DNA of 64,000 nucleotides from Methylobacterium sp. C25 (GCF_021352225.1 NZ_JAAUVI010000009.1:1-64000), one strand, 5' to 3'; shown: positions 51,642 to 60,313, counted from the first letter of the stretch. Numbers and translations are program-made. Notes: generated by a model from the sequence alone, not told the origin.

Positions 51642-53054
51642 ATGGCGACCGACATTCTGATGCCCGCCCTCTCGCCCACCATGGAGGAGGGCAAGCTCGC
51701 CAAGTGGCTCAAGAAGGAGGGCGACGCGGTCAAGTCCGGCGACATCCTCGCCGAGATCGAGACCGATAAGGCGACCATGGAGGTCGAGGCGATCGACGAG
51801 GGCGTGCTCGCCAAGATCCTGGTCCCGGACGGCACCGAGAACGTCGCCGTCAACACGCCGATCGCGATCATTGCCGGCGAGGGCGAGGACGTCTCGGAGG
51901 CGGCCGCCGGCGGCGGCAAGCCGAAGTCGAACGGACAGGCCGCACCGGACGCCGAGAAGGCTCCCGTCGAAGCAAAGTCCAGCGAGGACGCACCGAAAGT
52001 GCCGGCCGCACCGGCCACGGTGACGAGCAAGGCCGCAGAGCCGGTGGTGGACGAGTTCCCGGCCGATACGCCCATGGTGACCATGACCGTGCGCGAGGCC
52101 CTGCGCGACGCCATGGTCGAGGAGATGCGCCGGGACGAGAACGTCTTCGTGATGGGCGAGGAGGTCGCCGAGTACCAGGGGGCCTACAAAATCACTCAGG
52201 GGCTGCTGCAGGAATTCGGCGCACGCCGCGTCGTCGACACGCCGATCACCGAGCACGGCTTCGCCGGCATCGCCGTGGGCGCGGCCTTTTCCGGCCTGCG
52301 GCCGATCTGCGAGTTCATGACCTTCAACTTCGCCATGCAGGCGATCGACCACATCATCAATTCGGCAGCCAAGACGCTCTACATGTCGGGTGGCCAGCTC
52401 GGCTGCCCGATCGTGTTCCGCGGCCCTAACGGCGCGGCTGCCCGTGTCGGCGCCCAGCACAGCCACGACTATTCCGCCTGGTACTCGAACGTGCCGGGCC
52501 TGAAGGTAGTGGCGCCCTATACGGCCGCCGACTTCAAGGGCCTGCTCAAGGCCGCGATCCGCGACCCGAACCCGGTCGTCTTCCTGGAGAACGAGATACT
52601 ATACGGCCAAAGCTTCCCGGTGCCGCAGATTGACGACCTCGTCCTGCCGATCGGCAAGGCGAAGATCCATCGGCCCGGCAAGGACGTGACCCTCGTCTCC
52701 TTCTCCATCGGCATGACCTACGCGTTGAAGGCCGCGCAGGCGTTGGCGGAGGAGGGCATCGAGGCCGAGGTGATCGACCTGCGCACGCTGCGCCCGATGG
52801 ACAGCGACACCATCGTCGAATCCGTGAAGAAAACCGGCCGCTGCGTCACCGTCGAGGAAGGCTTCCCGCAGAGCGGCATCGGCGCCGAGATCGTGGCGCG
52901 CCTCATGGCCGACGCCTTCGATTATCTCGACGCCCCGGTGCTGCGCGTGACGGGTAAGGATGTGCCGATGCCGTATGCGGCGAACCTCGAAAAGCTCGCG
53001 CTGCCGAGCGTGGCGGAGGTCATCGAGGCGGCCAAGGCCGTTTGCTACAAGTGA
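51642..53054 (+). CDS. pdhB: pyruvate dehydrogenase E1 component, beta subunit with N-terminal lipoyl domain
   Basis: This 470-residue protein fuses a lipoyl domain (1-80, acceptor Lys43 in ETDKATME) to the E1 beta subunit (from about 145), through an Ala/Pro/Lys linker. The E1 beta part has MTVREALRDAMVEEM, FMTFNFAMQAIDHIINSAAK and EGFPQSGIGAEIVARL. A lipoylated E1 beta is typical of alphaproteobacterial complexes. It lies 54 bp after pdhA. Confidence 0.97.
   Translation: MATDILMPALSPTMEEGKLAKWLKKEGDAVKSGDILAEIETDKATMEVEAIDEGVLAKILVPDGTENVAVNTPIAIIAGEGEDVSEAAAGGGKPKSNGQAAPDAEKAPVEAKSSEDAPKVPAAPATVTSKAAEPVVDEFPADTPMVTMTVREALRDAMVEEMRRDENVFVMGEEVAEYQGAYKITQGLLQEFGARRVVDTPITEHGFAGIAVGAAFSGLRPICEFMTFNFAMQAIDHIINSAAKTLYMSGGQLGCPIVFRGPNGAAARVGAQHSHDYSAWYSNVPGLKVVAPYTAADFKGLLKAAIRDPNPVVFLENEILYGQSFPVPQIDDLVLPIGKAKIHRPGKDVTLVSFSIGMTYALKAAQALAEEGIEAEVIDLRTLRPMDSDTIVESVKKTGRCVTVEEGFPQSGIGAEIVARLMADAFDYLDAPVLRVTGKDVPMPYAANLEKLALPSVAEVIEAAKAVCYK
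51696..51818 (+). repeat. lipoyl-coding tract shared with pdhC (copy 1)
   Basis: This 123-bp segment of pdhB matches 53470-53592 of pdhC at all but 5 positions by hand count, including nearly all silent sites, while flanking lipoyl codons differ more. Confidence 0.75.
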
Positions 53055-53112
53055 TGCGGGTCGTTACCCGGCACCCCTCATATCTCTGAAGCGGAACGCA
53101 AGGCCGCACGTC

Positions 53113-53388
53113 ATGAGCAAGGATTTCGCCGAACTCGCCATCCCCCCGGACGCCGTTGAACGAGGCGGCGTCGAGGTGCTCCGCGCTGCCGTCGTCGACG
53201 GCGCTGTCAGCGTTGCACTCCGCCGCTCCTTCGACGATCCGGCGACCTGGGGCCGGCTGCTCATCGACCTCGCCCGCCAAGCTGCACGCACCTACGCGCT
53301 GGAGACGGACATGTCGGAGGAGGAAGCCTTCGAGCGCATCCGCGCCGGGATGGAGGCCGAGAGCCTCGACCCGGACAGCTTCAACTGA
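53113..53388 (+). CDS. DUF5076-family protein inside the PDH operon
   Basis: This 91-residue acidic protein has a mixed alpha/beta character (MSKDFAELAIPPDAVERGGVEVLRAAVVDG, then RRSFDDPATWGRLLIDLARQ and EEEAFERIRAGMEAESLDPDSFN). That fits DUF5076, a small family often found between pdhB and pdhC in Hyphomicrobiales. Its function is unknown; position suggests a role with the complex. Start ATG 53113. Confidence 0.85.
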   Translation: MSKDFAELAIPPDAVERGGVEVLRAAVVDGAVSVALRRSFDDPATWGRLLIDLARQAARTYALETDMSEEEAFERIRAGMEAESLDPDSFN

Positions 53389-53415
53389 CCGACCGCACGG
53401 GACCCTGGAAACGCA

Positions 53416-54816
53416 ATGCCGATCAACGTCCTGATGCCCGCCCTTTCTCCGACCATGGAGAAGGGAAACCTCGCCAAGTGGCTCAAGAAGGAGGGCGACG
53501 CGGTCAAGTCCGGCGACGTGCTCGCCGAGATCGAGACCGACAAGGCGACCATGGAGGTCGAGGCCGTCGACGAGGGCGTGCTCGCCAAGATCGTCGTGCC
53601 CGAGGGCACCGCCGACGTGCCGGTGAACGACCTGATCGCGTTGATCGCGGAAGAGGGAGAGGACCCGAAGAGCGTGAGCGCGCCCTCCAGCGGCGATGTG
53701 CCCAAGTCAAAGGAGCCACCGGCCAGCGCACCCGAGCCGAAGGCGGCCCCGGCCGAGGCGGCCCAACCTGCCGATGCCCGCGTGAATGAAGCCCCCGAGG
53801 GTGCGAAGCCGAACGGCGCTGCGCAGCCGGCCGCGCGCGCCGACGGCGAGCGCATCTTCGCCTCGCCGCTCGCCCGTCGCATCGCGGCGCAGGAAGGCGT
53901 CGATCTCTCGGCGGTCAGCGGCTCCGGCCCGCGCGGGCGCATCATCGAGCGCGACGTGCGCGAGGCGGCGAAGAGCGGAACGGGCAAGGCTCCTGCGAAG
54001 GCCGCCTCCGCGAGCCCGGAAAAGGCCGCGCCAGCGGCCAAGCCAGCTGGTGGGGGAGGGGCTGCGCAGCCCCTCGGCGTCGATCAGGTCCGCGGCTACT
54101 TCAACAAGGACGCCTACGAGGAAGTGCCCCTCGACGGCATGCGCAAGACGATCGCCCGTCGCCTCACCGAGGCGATGCAGATCGCCCCGCACTTCTTCCT
54201 TACGGTCGACTGCCGGATCGATGCGCTGCTGGCTTTGCGCGCGCAGATCAACGACAGCGCCCCCAAGGACAAAGACGGCAAGCCGGCGTTCAAGCTGTCG
54301 GTGAACGACTTCATCATCAAGGCGATGGGCCTCGCGCTGATGCGCGTACCGGATGCCAACGCGGTCTTCGCCGAGGACCGGGTGCTGAAGTTCAACAATG
54401 CCGAGGTCGGCGTCGCGGTCGCCATCGATGGCGGCCTGTTCACCCCGGTGATCCGCAAGGCCGACCAGAAGACGCTCTCGACCATCTCCAACGAGATGAA
54501 GGACTTCGCGGCCCGTGCCCGTGCCAAGAAGCTCAAGCCCGAAGAGTACCAGGGCGGCGTCACCTCAGTGTCCAATCTCGGAATGTTCGGGATGAAGCAC
54601 TTCACGGCGGTGATCAATCCGCCGCAATCCTCGATCCTGGCGGTGGGCGCCGGCGAGAAGCGTATCGTCGTCGGCAAGGACGACCAGCCGGTGGTCGCTC
54701 AGATCATGACGGTGACGCTGTCCTGCGATCACCGCGTGATGGATGGCGCCCTCGGCGCAGAATTGCTGTCGGCCTTCCAGGGGCTGATCGAGAGCCCGAT
54801 GGGGATGCTGGTCTAA
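53416..54816 (+). CDS. pdhC: dihydrolipoyllysine-residue acetyltransferase (E2)
   Basis: This 466-residue core subunit has a lipoyl domain (1-80, Lys43), an Ala/Pro/Lys linker, the E1/E3-binding domain at about 155-190 (IFASPLARRIAAQEGVDLSAVSGSGPRGRIIERDV) and the catalytic domain with DHRVMDG near the C-terminus. It transfers acetyl groups to coenzyme A. It follows the DUF5076 gene by 27 bp. Confidence 0.97.
   Translation: MPINVLMPALSPTMEKGNLAKWLKKEGDAVKSGDVLAEIETDKATMEVEAVDEGVLAKIVVPEGTADVPVNDLIALIAEEGEDPKSVSAPSSGDVPKSKEPPASAPEPKAAPAEAAQPADARVNEAPEGAKPNGAAQPAARADGERIFASPLARRIAAQEGVDLSAVSGSGPRGRIIERDVREAAKSGTGKAPAKAASASPEKAAPAAKPAGGGGAAQPLGVDQVRGYFNKDAYEEVPLDGMRKTIARRLTEAMQIAPHFFLTVDCRIDALLALRAQINDSAPKDKDGKPAFKLSVNDFIIKAMGLALMRVPDANAVFAEDRVLKFNNAEVGVAVAIDGGLFTPVIRKADQKTLSTISNEMKDFAARARAKKLKPEEYQGGVTSVSNLGMFGMKHFTAVINPPQSSILAVGAGEKRIVVGKDDQPVVAQIMTVTLSCDHRVMDGALGAELLSAFQGLIESPMGMLV
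53470..53592 (+). repeat. lipoyl-coding tract shared with pdhB (copy 2)
   Basis: This is the pdhC copy of the 123-bp tract described at 51696-51818. Confidence 0.75.
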
Positions 54817-54855
54817 CCGGCAGGCGCGCCCGCAGAAGCCGCGAACACTGACCTC

Positions 54856-54886
54856 CAACTCCTCCCCACAAGGGGAAGGGGAGTGG
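54856..54886. repeat. short dispersed palindrome between pdhC and lpd
   Basis: CTCCTCCCCACAAGGGGAAG followed by GGGAG is an imperfect palindrome of the type scattered through Hyphomicrobiales genomes. It falls in the 82-bp gap before lpd and might weaken read-through or protect RNA ends. Confidence 0.5.
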
Positions 54887-54898
54887 CCGGAGCCTTGA

Positions 54899-56320
54899 AT
54901 GTCCGACAGCTACGACGTCCTCATCATCGGTGCCGGCCCCGGCGGCTACGTCACGGCGATCCGTGCGGCGCAGCTCGGCTTCAAGACGGCGGTGGTCGAT
55001 CGCGAGCACCTCGGCGGCATCTGCCTGAACTGGGGATGCATTCCGACCAAGGCGCTGCTGCGCTCGGCCGAGATCTACCATTACATGCAGCATGCCGGTG
55101 ATTACGGGCTCTCCGCCAAGGAGGTCAGCTTCGACACCGCGGCCATCGTCAAGCGTTCGCGCGGCGTCTCCGGACGTCTCAATGGCGGCGTCGGCATGTT
55201 GCTGAAGAAGAACAAGGTCGACGTGATCTGGGGTGAGGCGGCCATCGACGCGCCCGGCAAGGTCACCGTGAGGGAGACTAAGCGGGCGGAGGCGCCGAAG
55301 GGCGCCAAGGGCGCGGGCAGCTACCAGGCCAAGCACATCATCGTCGCCACCGGTGCGCGCCCACGCGCGCTGCCCGGGATCGAGCCCGACAAGAAGCAGA
55401 TCTGGACCTATTACGAGGCCATGGTGCCCGAGAGCATGCCGAAGTCGCTGCTCGTCATGGGCTCGGGCGCCATCGGCATCGAGTTCGCCTCGTTCTACCG
55501 CACCATGGGCGCCGAGGTAACGGTGATCGAGCTGCTGCCGCAGATCCTGCCGATGGAGGATGCCGAGATCGCCGGGCTCGCCCGCAAGCGCTTCGAGAAG
55601 CAGGGCATCAAGATCCTCACCAGCGCCAAGGTGACGAAGGTCGAGAAGGGCGCGAATTCCGTCACCGCCACGATCGAGGACGACAAGGGCAAGACGCAGC
55701 AGCTGACGGCCGAAAAGCTGATCTCAGCGGTCGGCGTCGTCGGCAACATCGACAATCTCGGCCTCGAAAAGCTCGGCGTGAAAATCGAGCGCGGCATCGT
55801 CGTCACCGACGGGCTCGGGCGCACGAATGTCGAGGGCATCTACGCCATCGGCGACGTCGCCGGGCCGCCGATGCTGGCGCACAAGGCTGAGCACGAGGGT
55901 GTCATCTGCATCGAGACCATCAAGGGCCTGCACACTCATCCGATGGACAAGGCCAAGATCCCCGGTTGCACCTATTGCCAGCCGCAGATCGCCAGCGTCG
56001 GGCTCACCGAGGCCAAGGCCAAGGAGCAAGGCTTCGAGGTGAAGGTTGGGCGCTTCCCCTTCGCAGGCAACGGCAAGGCCATCGCGCTTGGCGAGCCGGA
56101 CGGGCTGATCAAGACAGTGTTCGACGCCAAGACCGGCCAACTCCTGGGCGCGCACATGGTCGGCGCCGAGGTGACCGAGCTGATCCAGGGCTATGTCGTC
56201 GCCATGAACCTCGAGACCACCGAGGAAGAGCTGATGCACACGGTCTTCCCGCATCCCACCCTCTCGGAGATGATGCACGAGAGCGTGCTGGATGCGTATG
56301 GCAAGGTGATCCACAGCTGA
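54899..56320 (+). CDS. lpdA: dihydrolipoyl dehydrogenase (E3)
   Basis: This 473-residue flavoprotein re-oxidises the lipoyl groups of E2. It has the FAD motif GAGPGGYVTAIRAAQLG, redox Cys42 and Cys47 in GGICLNWGCIPTKALL, the NAD motif GSGAIGIEFASFYRTMG, and the C-terminal His/Glu active site HPHPTLSEMMHE near HTVFPHPTLSE. It ends the operon. The linker GKGxKGAGS at about 135 is longer than usual. Confidence 0.97.
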   Translation: MSDSYDVLIIGAGPGGYVTAIRAAQLGFKTAVVDREHLGGICLNWGCIPTKALLRSAEIYHYMQHAGDYGLSAKEVSFDTAAIVKRSRGVSGRLNGGVGMLLKKNKVDVIWGEAAIDAPGKVTVRETKRAEAPKGAKGAGSYQAKHIIVATGARPRALPGIEPDKKQIWTYYEAMVPESMPKSLLVMGSGAIGIEFASFYRTMGAEVTVIELLPQILPMEDAEIAGLARKRFEKQGIKILTSAKVTKVEKGANSVTATIEDDKGKTQQLTAEKLISAVGVVGNIDNLGLEKLGVKIERGIVVTDGLGRTNVEGIYAIGDVAGPPMLAHKAEHEGVICIETIKGLHTHPMDKAKIPGCTYCQPQIASVGLTEAKAKEQGFEVKVGRFPFAGNGKAIALGEPDGLIKTVFDAKTGQLLGAHMVGAEVTELIQGYVVAMNLETTEEELMHTVFPHPTLSEMMHESVLDAYGKVIHS

Positions 56321-56427
56321 GACCAGGTCGGGCGGCGGATCGAACCGATCCACCGCAAATACCCCGCCCTCAGCCAGCCACGCCGGCGGAGCCTACGCCA
56401 AGTTGGGTCGCCGGCATTGCCGATGTG

Positions 56428-56763
56428 TCAGGCTGAGGCCGCCGGTCGCACAGATCGGATAAGGCGCATGAACGCGCCCTTGGCGCCGCCCTTTGTGGGG
56501 CGGCCATCGCCAAACGGAACCTCGTCTAGCGAGGTGTCATCCTCGATCGGATCGTGCCGCCTGCATTGCGCGAGAGCATCCGCCACGATGTCGGGAACTG
56601 GATGTGAGCATTCCTCGAGAAGTCGCGATGCCTTTTCAAGTGCATCGCTCTTCTCGGCGGAGAACGAGCCGTCGACGAGACGTTCGGACAGAATTTCGTC
56701 GGCCAGTGTCGATGCCAGCGTGCTGACTGTATCGAGGCGGCTCTGCTGAGAACCCGTATTCAC
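56428..56763 (-). CDS. small hypothetical protein
   Basis: This 111-residue protein has helical N-terminal character (LDTVSTLASTLADEILSERLVDG, then KSDALEKASRLLEECSHPVPDIVADAL) and a basic C-terminal tail. No signal or membrane segment was seen, and no family was recognised. Codon composition is slightly less GC-rich than the neighbours. It lies convergent with lpdA. Confidence 0.55.
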   Translation of the reverse strand: MNTGSQQSRLDTVSTLASTLADEILSERLVDGSFSAEKSDALEKASRLLEECSHPVPDIVADALAQCRRHDPIEDDTSLDEVPFGDGRPTKGGAKGAFMRLIRSVRPAASA

Positions 56764-56958
56764 TGCCCGTCTCCCCTACGCTCGGTACGCGCCTCCGGCC
56801 AATTGGATCACCGATTGCGAAGTCCAGTGGCAATCCCACGGACTCACGAGGCAATAGTGACGATTGTTGGGCAACGCCCGAAAACATTCGCGGGCCTGTG
56901 CACGACATCATGCGTAGGCCCGCGAATAAGAACCGATCATTCGGCTCTTGGATCCGGA

Positions 56959-57186
56959 CTACTTGGCTTGCGACTGACCCTGCTGGTCGCCCTGTTGCTT
57001 GTCCTTCTTGTTGGCCTCGTGGTGGCCGATGGCGCAGCCGGCCGCCGCGCCGGCCTTGCCATGGCCGGCCATGTGCCCGGCGAGGCCGCCGACGACCGCG
57101 CCCTTGATGCAGCCCTTCGCCTCGGCTGCAGTGCCGGCGAGAGCGAATGCCGCGAGGGCGGCCAAAATGATGAGAGAGCGCGTCAT
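56959..57186 (-). CDS. small secreted glycine-rich protein
   Basis: This 75-residue protein has a signal peptide (SLIILAALAAFALAGTAAEA). After it comes a Gly/Ala-rich stretch with GGLAGHMAGHGKAGAAAGCAIGHHE, of the glycine-zipper type, and a Lys/Gln-rich tail. Two Cys residues may form a disulfide. A sigma-EcfG-like promoter with one mismatch lies upstream. Function unknown. ATG 57186 gives the signal peptide start. Confidence 0.72.
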   Translation of the reverse strand: MTRSLIILAALAAFALAGTAAEAKGCIKGAVVGGLAGHMAGHGKAGAAAGCAIGHHEANKKDKQQGDQQGQSQAK

Positions 57187-57218
57187 CGCTGAAGCTCCAT
57201 GCGATTGATGTGCTCCCC

Positions 57219-57243
57219 AACCAGCCAGCCGCGACGGCGTTCC
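57219..57243 (-). promoter_or_regulatory. possible sigma-EcfG promoter, one mismatch
   Basis: On the minus strand GGAAC, a 16-bp spacer and GGTT stand 33-57 bp upstream of the small glycine-rich gene. The -10 is GGTT instead of CGTT, so it is less certain than the site at 46348. Confidence 0.4.
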
Positions 57244-57280
57244 GTCATGAACACGTTGGCGGGATGAGACCGGGCGCGCC

Positions 57281-57547
57281 TCAGTGGCGGGTCTCTTCAT
57301 CGGATTCCGGCACCGGCTCGGTCACGAGGGCATCGGTGAGCGGAAATTCCAGGACGACGTTCTCGCTGTCGTCCGTCACGAACAGGACCGCCTGGAACAG
57401 CGCTGGATCGCCATCGGCGCCCTGGAGCAGCTGCAGGGCCAGCACCCGCGCTGCCGCCCAGGCCGCATCCGGATCGGCCAGCTCACGGCCATCGGGATCG
57501 ACGATCACGTCGTCGTCGATATGGGTGTGAAAGAAGTAGCGAGGCAT
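57281..57547 (-). CDS. DUF6894-type small protein
   Basis: This 88-residue acidic protein opens with MPRYFFHTHIDDDVIVDPDG, then RELADPDAAWAAARVLALQLL. That opening is the hallmark of the DUF6894 family of Hyphomicrobiales, which has no known function. The start is the family Met; the longer frame adds noise. It lies 5 bp downstream of the DUF3606 gene on the same strand, so both are probably one transcript. Confidence 0.85.
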   Translation of the reverse strand: MPRYFFHTHIDDDVIVDPDGRELADPDAAWAAARVLALQLLQGADGDPALFQAVLFVTDDSENVVLEFPLTDALVTEPVPESDEETRH

Positions 57548-57552
57548 GGCGA

Positions 57553-57735
57553 TCAGCGCTTTTTTCCGAGTTCGGCGGCGATGTCCTTGGTCATGCGACC
57601 GACTTTGCGGTGGGCGGCAGTGATCTGATCCTGCGTCACGCCCCACCGCTTCATCCAGTATTCGACCGCCTTCCGCTCGGAGAGGTCGAGCCGGTCCTTG
57701 TCGATGAAGCCGCGTTTGTCCTTGAGGCCCGCCAT
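57553..57735 (-). CDS. DUF3606-type small protein
   Basis: This 60-residue protein has the DUF3606 pattern RLDLSERKAVEYWMKRWGVTQDQITAAHRKVG, a helical domain of unknown role found in many small alphaproteobacterial proteins. It starts MAGLKDKRGFIDKD and ends in a Lys/Arg tail. The start at 57735 is the natural one. It is upstream of the DUF6894 gene. Confidence 0.85.
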   Translation of the reverse strand: MAGLKDKRGFIDKDRLDLSERKAVEYWMKRWGVTQDQITAAHRKVGRMTKDIAAELGKKR

Positions 57736-57912
57736 GATCGCTCCTGTGAGGAGCCCGATGTCGGCATGGGGAGACGCGAGGTCAAGCGCGCGTGCGCTGT
57801 CGGCTCGGGGCAAGCAGAAAGACCTGTCGATCTCGCGAACAATTTCACTGAGCAGCGGAACACGGGCGCCGTTTACAGCTTAACCATTTGCAACGACACG
57901 ATGGAGCGGGTG

Positions 57913-58008
57913 ATGGGTGGGGAGTTGGTCGTCTTCGTTCTCGCGGCCGCGACATTCGCTGGCTACGTCTTCGGCAGCGACGTGCTGAAAGCCGACACGC
58001 AGCACTGA
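57913..58008 (+). CDS. possible 31-residue membrane protein
   Basis: A short frame encodes a single hydrophobic helix (ELVVFVLAAATFAGYVFG) and an acidic tail. GGAG lies about 6 nt before the second in-frame ATG (57913), which is why that start is used; an ATG at 57901 also exists. It is too short for family recognition and may be chance. Confidence 0.4.
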   Translation: MGGELVVFVLAAATFAGYVFGSDVLKADTQH

Positions 58009-58065
58009 TCCGCTTCCAGCCATTCCTTCGGTTGTCAGGCTGCTCGGCCTGAAGGAAGACGGGAC

Positions 58066-58734
58066 ATGCAGGAGATCCGCATGTCCGAACAAAACGAAGC
58101 CGCATTACGCCAGGCGATCGTCGTCGCCGCCCGCTCCATGAATGGGCTCGGCATCAACCACGGCACGTCCGGCAACGTTTCCGTCCGCTGGGGCGATGGC
58201 CTGCTGATTACCCCCTCCGGTCTGCCCTATGAGCAGATGAGCGCCGACGACGTCGTCTGCTTGGCGATGGACGGGAGCTTCGACCATCCTCTGGTGCCCT
58301 CGACGGAATGGCGCATCCATCGCGACATCCTGGAGAAGCGGCCGGACGTGAACGCCGTCGTCCATGCTCATCCGATCCACTGCACGGCTTTCGCCATGTG
58401 CCGGCAGGACATCCCAGCGGTCCACTACATGATCGCAGCAGCCGGCGGCCCGACCATCCGCTGCAGCGGATACGCCACCTTCGGCACGCCCGAGCTGTCG
58501 GAGCTTGCCCTCGAGGCGCTTGAGGACCGGGCCTGCTGCCTGCTCGCCAACCACGGCATGATCGCCACGGGGCCGAGCCTGTCGAAGGCGCTGTGGCTTG
58601 CTGTCGAGCTCGAAACCTTGTGCCGGCAATATGCCGTGGCGCTGCAGGTTGGCCGGCCGCATGTCCTGTCGGACGAGGAGATTGCCCGAAACGTCGAGAA
58701 GTTTAAGGCCTACGGGCCGCGACCGAAGACTTGA
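58066..58734 (+). CDS. class II aldolase/adducin family protein
   Basis: This 222-residue protein resembles L-fuculose-1-phosphate aldolase. It has the zinc site His residues in AVVHAHPIHCTAFAM, the SGNVSVRWGDGLLITPSGLPYEQM segment and the late CCLLANHGMIATG His. It would cleave a sugar phosphate, but the exact substrate is unknown. GGAAGACGGG before ATG supports the start. It abuts the end of moeA without a gap. Confidence 0.88.
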   Translation: MQEIRMSEQNEAALRQAIVVAARSMNGLGINHGTSGNVSVRWGDGLLITPSGLPYEQMSADDVVCLAMDGSFDHPLVPSTEWRIHRDILEKRPDVNAVVHAHPIHCTAFAMCRQDIPAVHYMIAAAGGPTIRCSGYATFGTPELSELALEALEDRACCLLANHGMIATGPSLSKALWLAVELETLCRQYAVALQVGRPHVLSDEEIARNVEKFKAYGPRPKT

Positions 58735-59988
58735 TCACCACAGCGTCGCGTGTGGGTAGAACCCCACGATGTCGCCCTCACTGACGATCGGTGCGCCGTC
58801 GGGCAACTCGGCAAGGCCGTCGCTCTCAGTGAGTGAGGTCAGCATGCCGGTGCCGTCTTTCGGAAACTTGCGGGCCTCGATCACGCCGTCCGCCCCGAGC
58901 GCGAGGCTCACGCGCAGAAACTCACGGCGGCCAGCCCGCTTTCGGAAGGTGAAGGCCGAGCGAACGGGCTGGGCCATCGGCGGGACGAACGTCTCGCCGG
59001 CGAGCCGCGCCAGGAGCGGGCGCACCACGAAGAGCAGCGTCACATAGGCGGCCACTGGGTTGCCGGGCAGACCCACGAAGGGCTTGTGGTCGATCAGCCC
59101 CATGGCGACCGGCCGGCCCGGTCGGATGGCGAGCCGCCAGAACACCAAGCTTCCCACGGCCTCGACCGCCGCCTTGACGTGGTCCTCTTCGCCCGCAGAG
59201 ACGCCGCCCGAAGTCAGGATCAGGTCATGATCCGCGGCCGCCGCGGCCAGCCGAGCGGGCAGGGTGGCGGGATCGTCCCGTAGGATGCCGAGATCGACTA
59301 CCTCCACGCCGATGCGGCGCAGCAAGGCGGCCAGCATCACACGGTTCGAGTCGCGGATCGTGCCGGGGCGCAGAGGCGAGCCGAGCTCGGTCAACTCGTC
59401 GCCGGTAGAGAACAGCGCGACGCGCAGGCGCCGCCGCACGGTGAGTGCATCGCAGCCCACGGCGGCGGCGAGGGCGAGATCCTGCGGCCTGAGACGCCGG
59501 CCTTCGGGGATGACGAGACCACCGCGCGGCACGTCCTCGCCCGCCAAGCGGCAATTGGCTCCCGCCTTCAGACCCGGCGGCAGCACGATGTGGTCGCCCT
59601 CGACGCGCACATCCTCCTGCATGAACACGGTCTCGGCATCGCGCGGCATTGGCGCGCCGGTGAAGATGCGCACCACCCCATCACCTGCGAGCACGCCCTC
59701 GGCCGATGCACCGGCCGCCAGCCGTGCTCCGAGCCGCAGAACCGTCTCCCGGCCAGGCGCGAGCAGGGCGTGGCGTACGGCGTAACCGTCGACCGCAGCG
59801 TTGTTGAAAGGGGGCAGGTCGCCGGTGGCGCAGATGTTCTCGGCGCTGATGCGGCCGTCTGCCTGCCCGAGGGCCACAGGCTCACTCTCGACGGTTACCG
59901 AAACCCGCTGCTCGATCAGCGCGACGGCTTCCTCGATTGCCATGGGGGCCTCGCCGACGGCGAAGCAATCGTTACTCAACTGCGCCAT
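58735..59988 (-). CDS. moeA: molybdopterin molybdenumtransferase
   Basis: This 417-residue protein inserts molybdenum into molybdopterin-AMP. It has the FTGAPMPRDAETVFMQED domain, the GLPGNPVAAYVTLL motif and the LFSTGDELTELGSPLRPGTIRDSN segment of the molybdopterin-binding domain. The C-terminal domain is intact. It is the only gene of the pathway in this window; the region upstream of it is unusual. Confidence 0.95.
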   Translation of the reverse strand: MAQLSNDCFAVGEAPMAIEEAVALIEQRVSVTVESEPVALGQADGRISAENICATGDLPPFNNAAVDGYAVRHALLAPGRETVLRLGARLAAGASAEGVLAGDGVVRIFTGAPMPRDAETVFMQEDVRVEGDHIVLPPGLKAGANCRLAGEDVPRGGLVIPEGRRLRPQDLALAAAVGCDALTVRRRLRVALFSTGDELTELGSPLRPGTIRDSNRVMLAALLRRIGVEVVDLGILRDDPATLPARLAAAAADHDLILTSGGVSAGEEDHVKAAVEAVGSLVFWRLAIRPGRPVAMGLIDHKPFVGLPGNPVAAYVTLLFVVRPLLARLAGETFVPPMAQPVRSAFTFRKRAGRREFLRVSLALGADGVIEARKFPKDGTGMLTSLTESDGLAELPDGAPIVSEGDIVGFYPHATLW

Positions 59989-60096
59989 TCTGCCGATGTC
60001 AGGATGCCGAACCCGGGCTGCTGCGGGGAAAAGTCCTTTCGCCGCGCAGGGGGGGTATCAACGATGCAGACGGCGGCGTCGAGACCGGACATGAGA

Positions 60097-60125
60097 AAGG
60101 CCCGGCATCGCGACTGTCGGGCCTT
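60097..60125 (-). terminator. hairpin upstream of moeA
   Basis: On the minus strand AAGGCCCG pairs with CGGGCCTT over 13 nt and is followed by TTTCT. It lies 109 bp before the moeA start and could end the short transcript above it, or act as an attenuator for moeA. Confidence 0.6.
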
Positions 60126-60229
60126 CGGCAGGGTCCACGCTTTCGGGTTCAAGGGTCCTCGTCAGGTTCCGGCCACCGTCCTGGACCTCTCAAGGTCCGT
60201 CGCAGGCGGCACTCGCCCTCCCGTAAGCC

Positions 60230-60313
60230 TCATCCCTGTCGGTGCTCATTCGGTGGATCGTCCGCGTCACCCTCATCGGTGCGCGGCGTGAAGAGAACTA
60301 CGGCGTGACGCAT
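60230..60313 (-). CDS. candidate 27-residue leader peptide
   Basis: A short frame starts MRHAVVLFTP and is acidic later (DEGDADD). AAGGAGG stands exactly 7 nt before its ATG, a perfect ribosome-binding site not expected by chance. It ends about 105 bp before the terminator-like hairpin upstream of moeA. No run of a single amino acid, as in classical attenuators, is seen. It could be a real small protein, a leader peptide or chance. Confidence 0.45.
   Translation of the reverse strand: MRHAVVLFTPRTDEGDADDPPNEHRQG

Noticed and set aside
50499..52466. A 655-residue antisense frame across pdhA and pdhB
   Set aside because: It is a shadow of the pyruvate dehydrogenase genes, which have full conserved motifs on the plus strand.
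60126..60230. Resemblance of part of the moeA upstream region to a TPP riboswitch core
   Set aside because: Only short words such as ACCCTTGAACC match. The conserved CTGAGA and the remaining core are missing, and moeA is not a thiamine gene.
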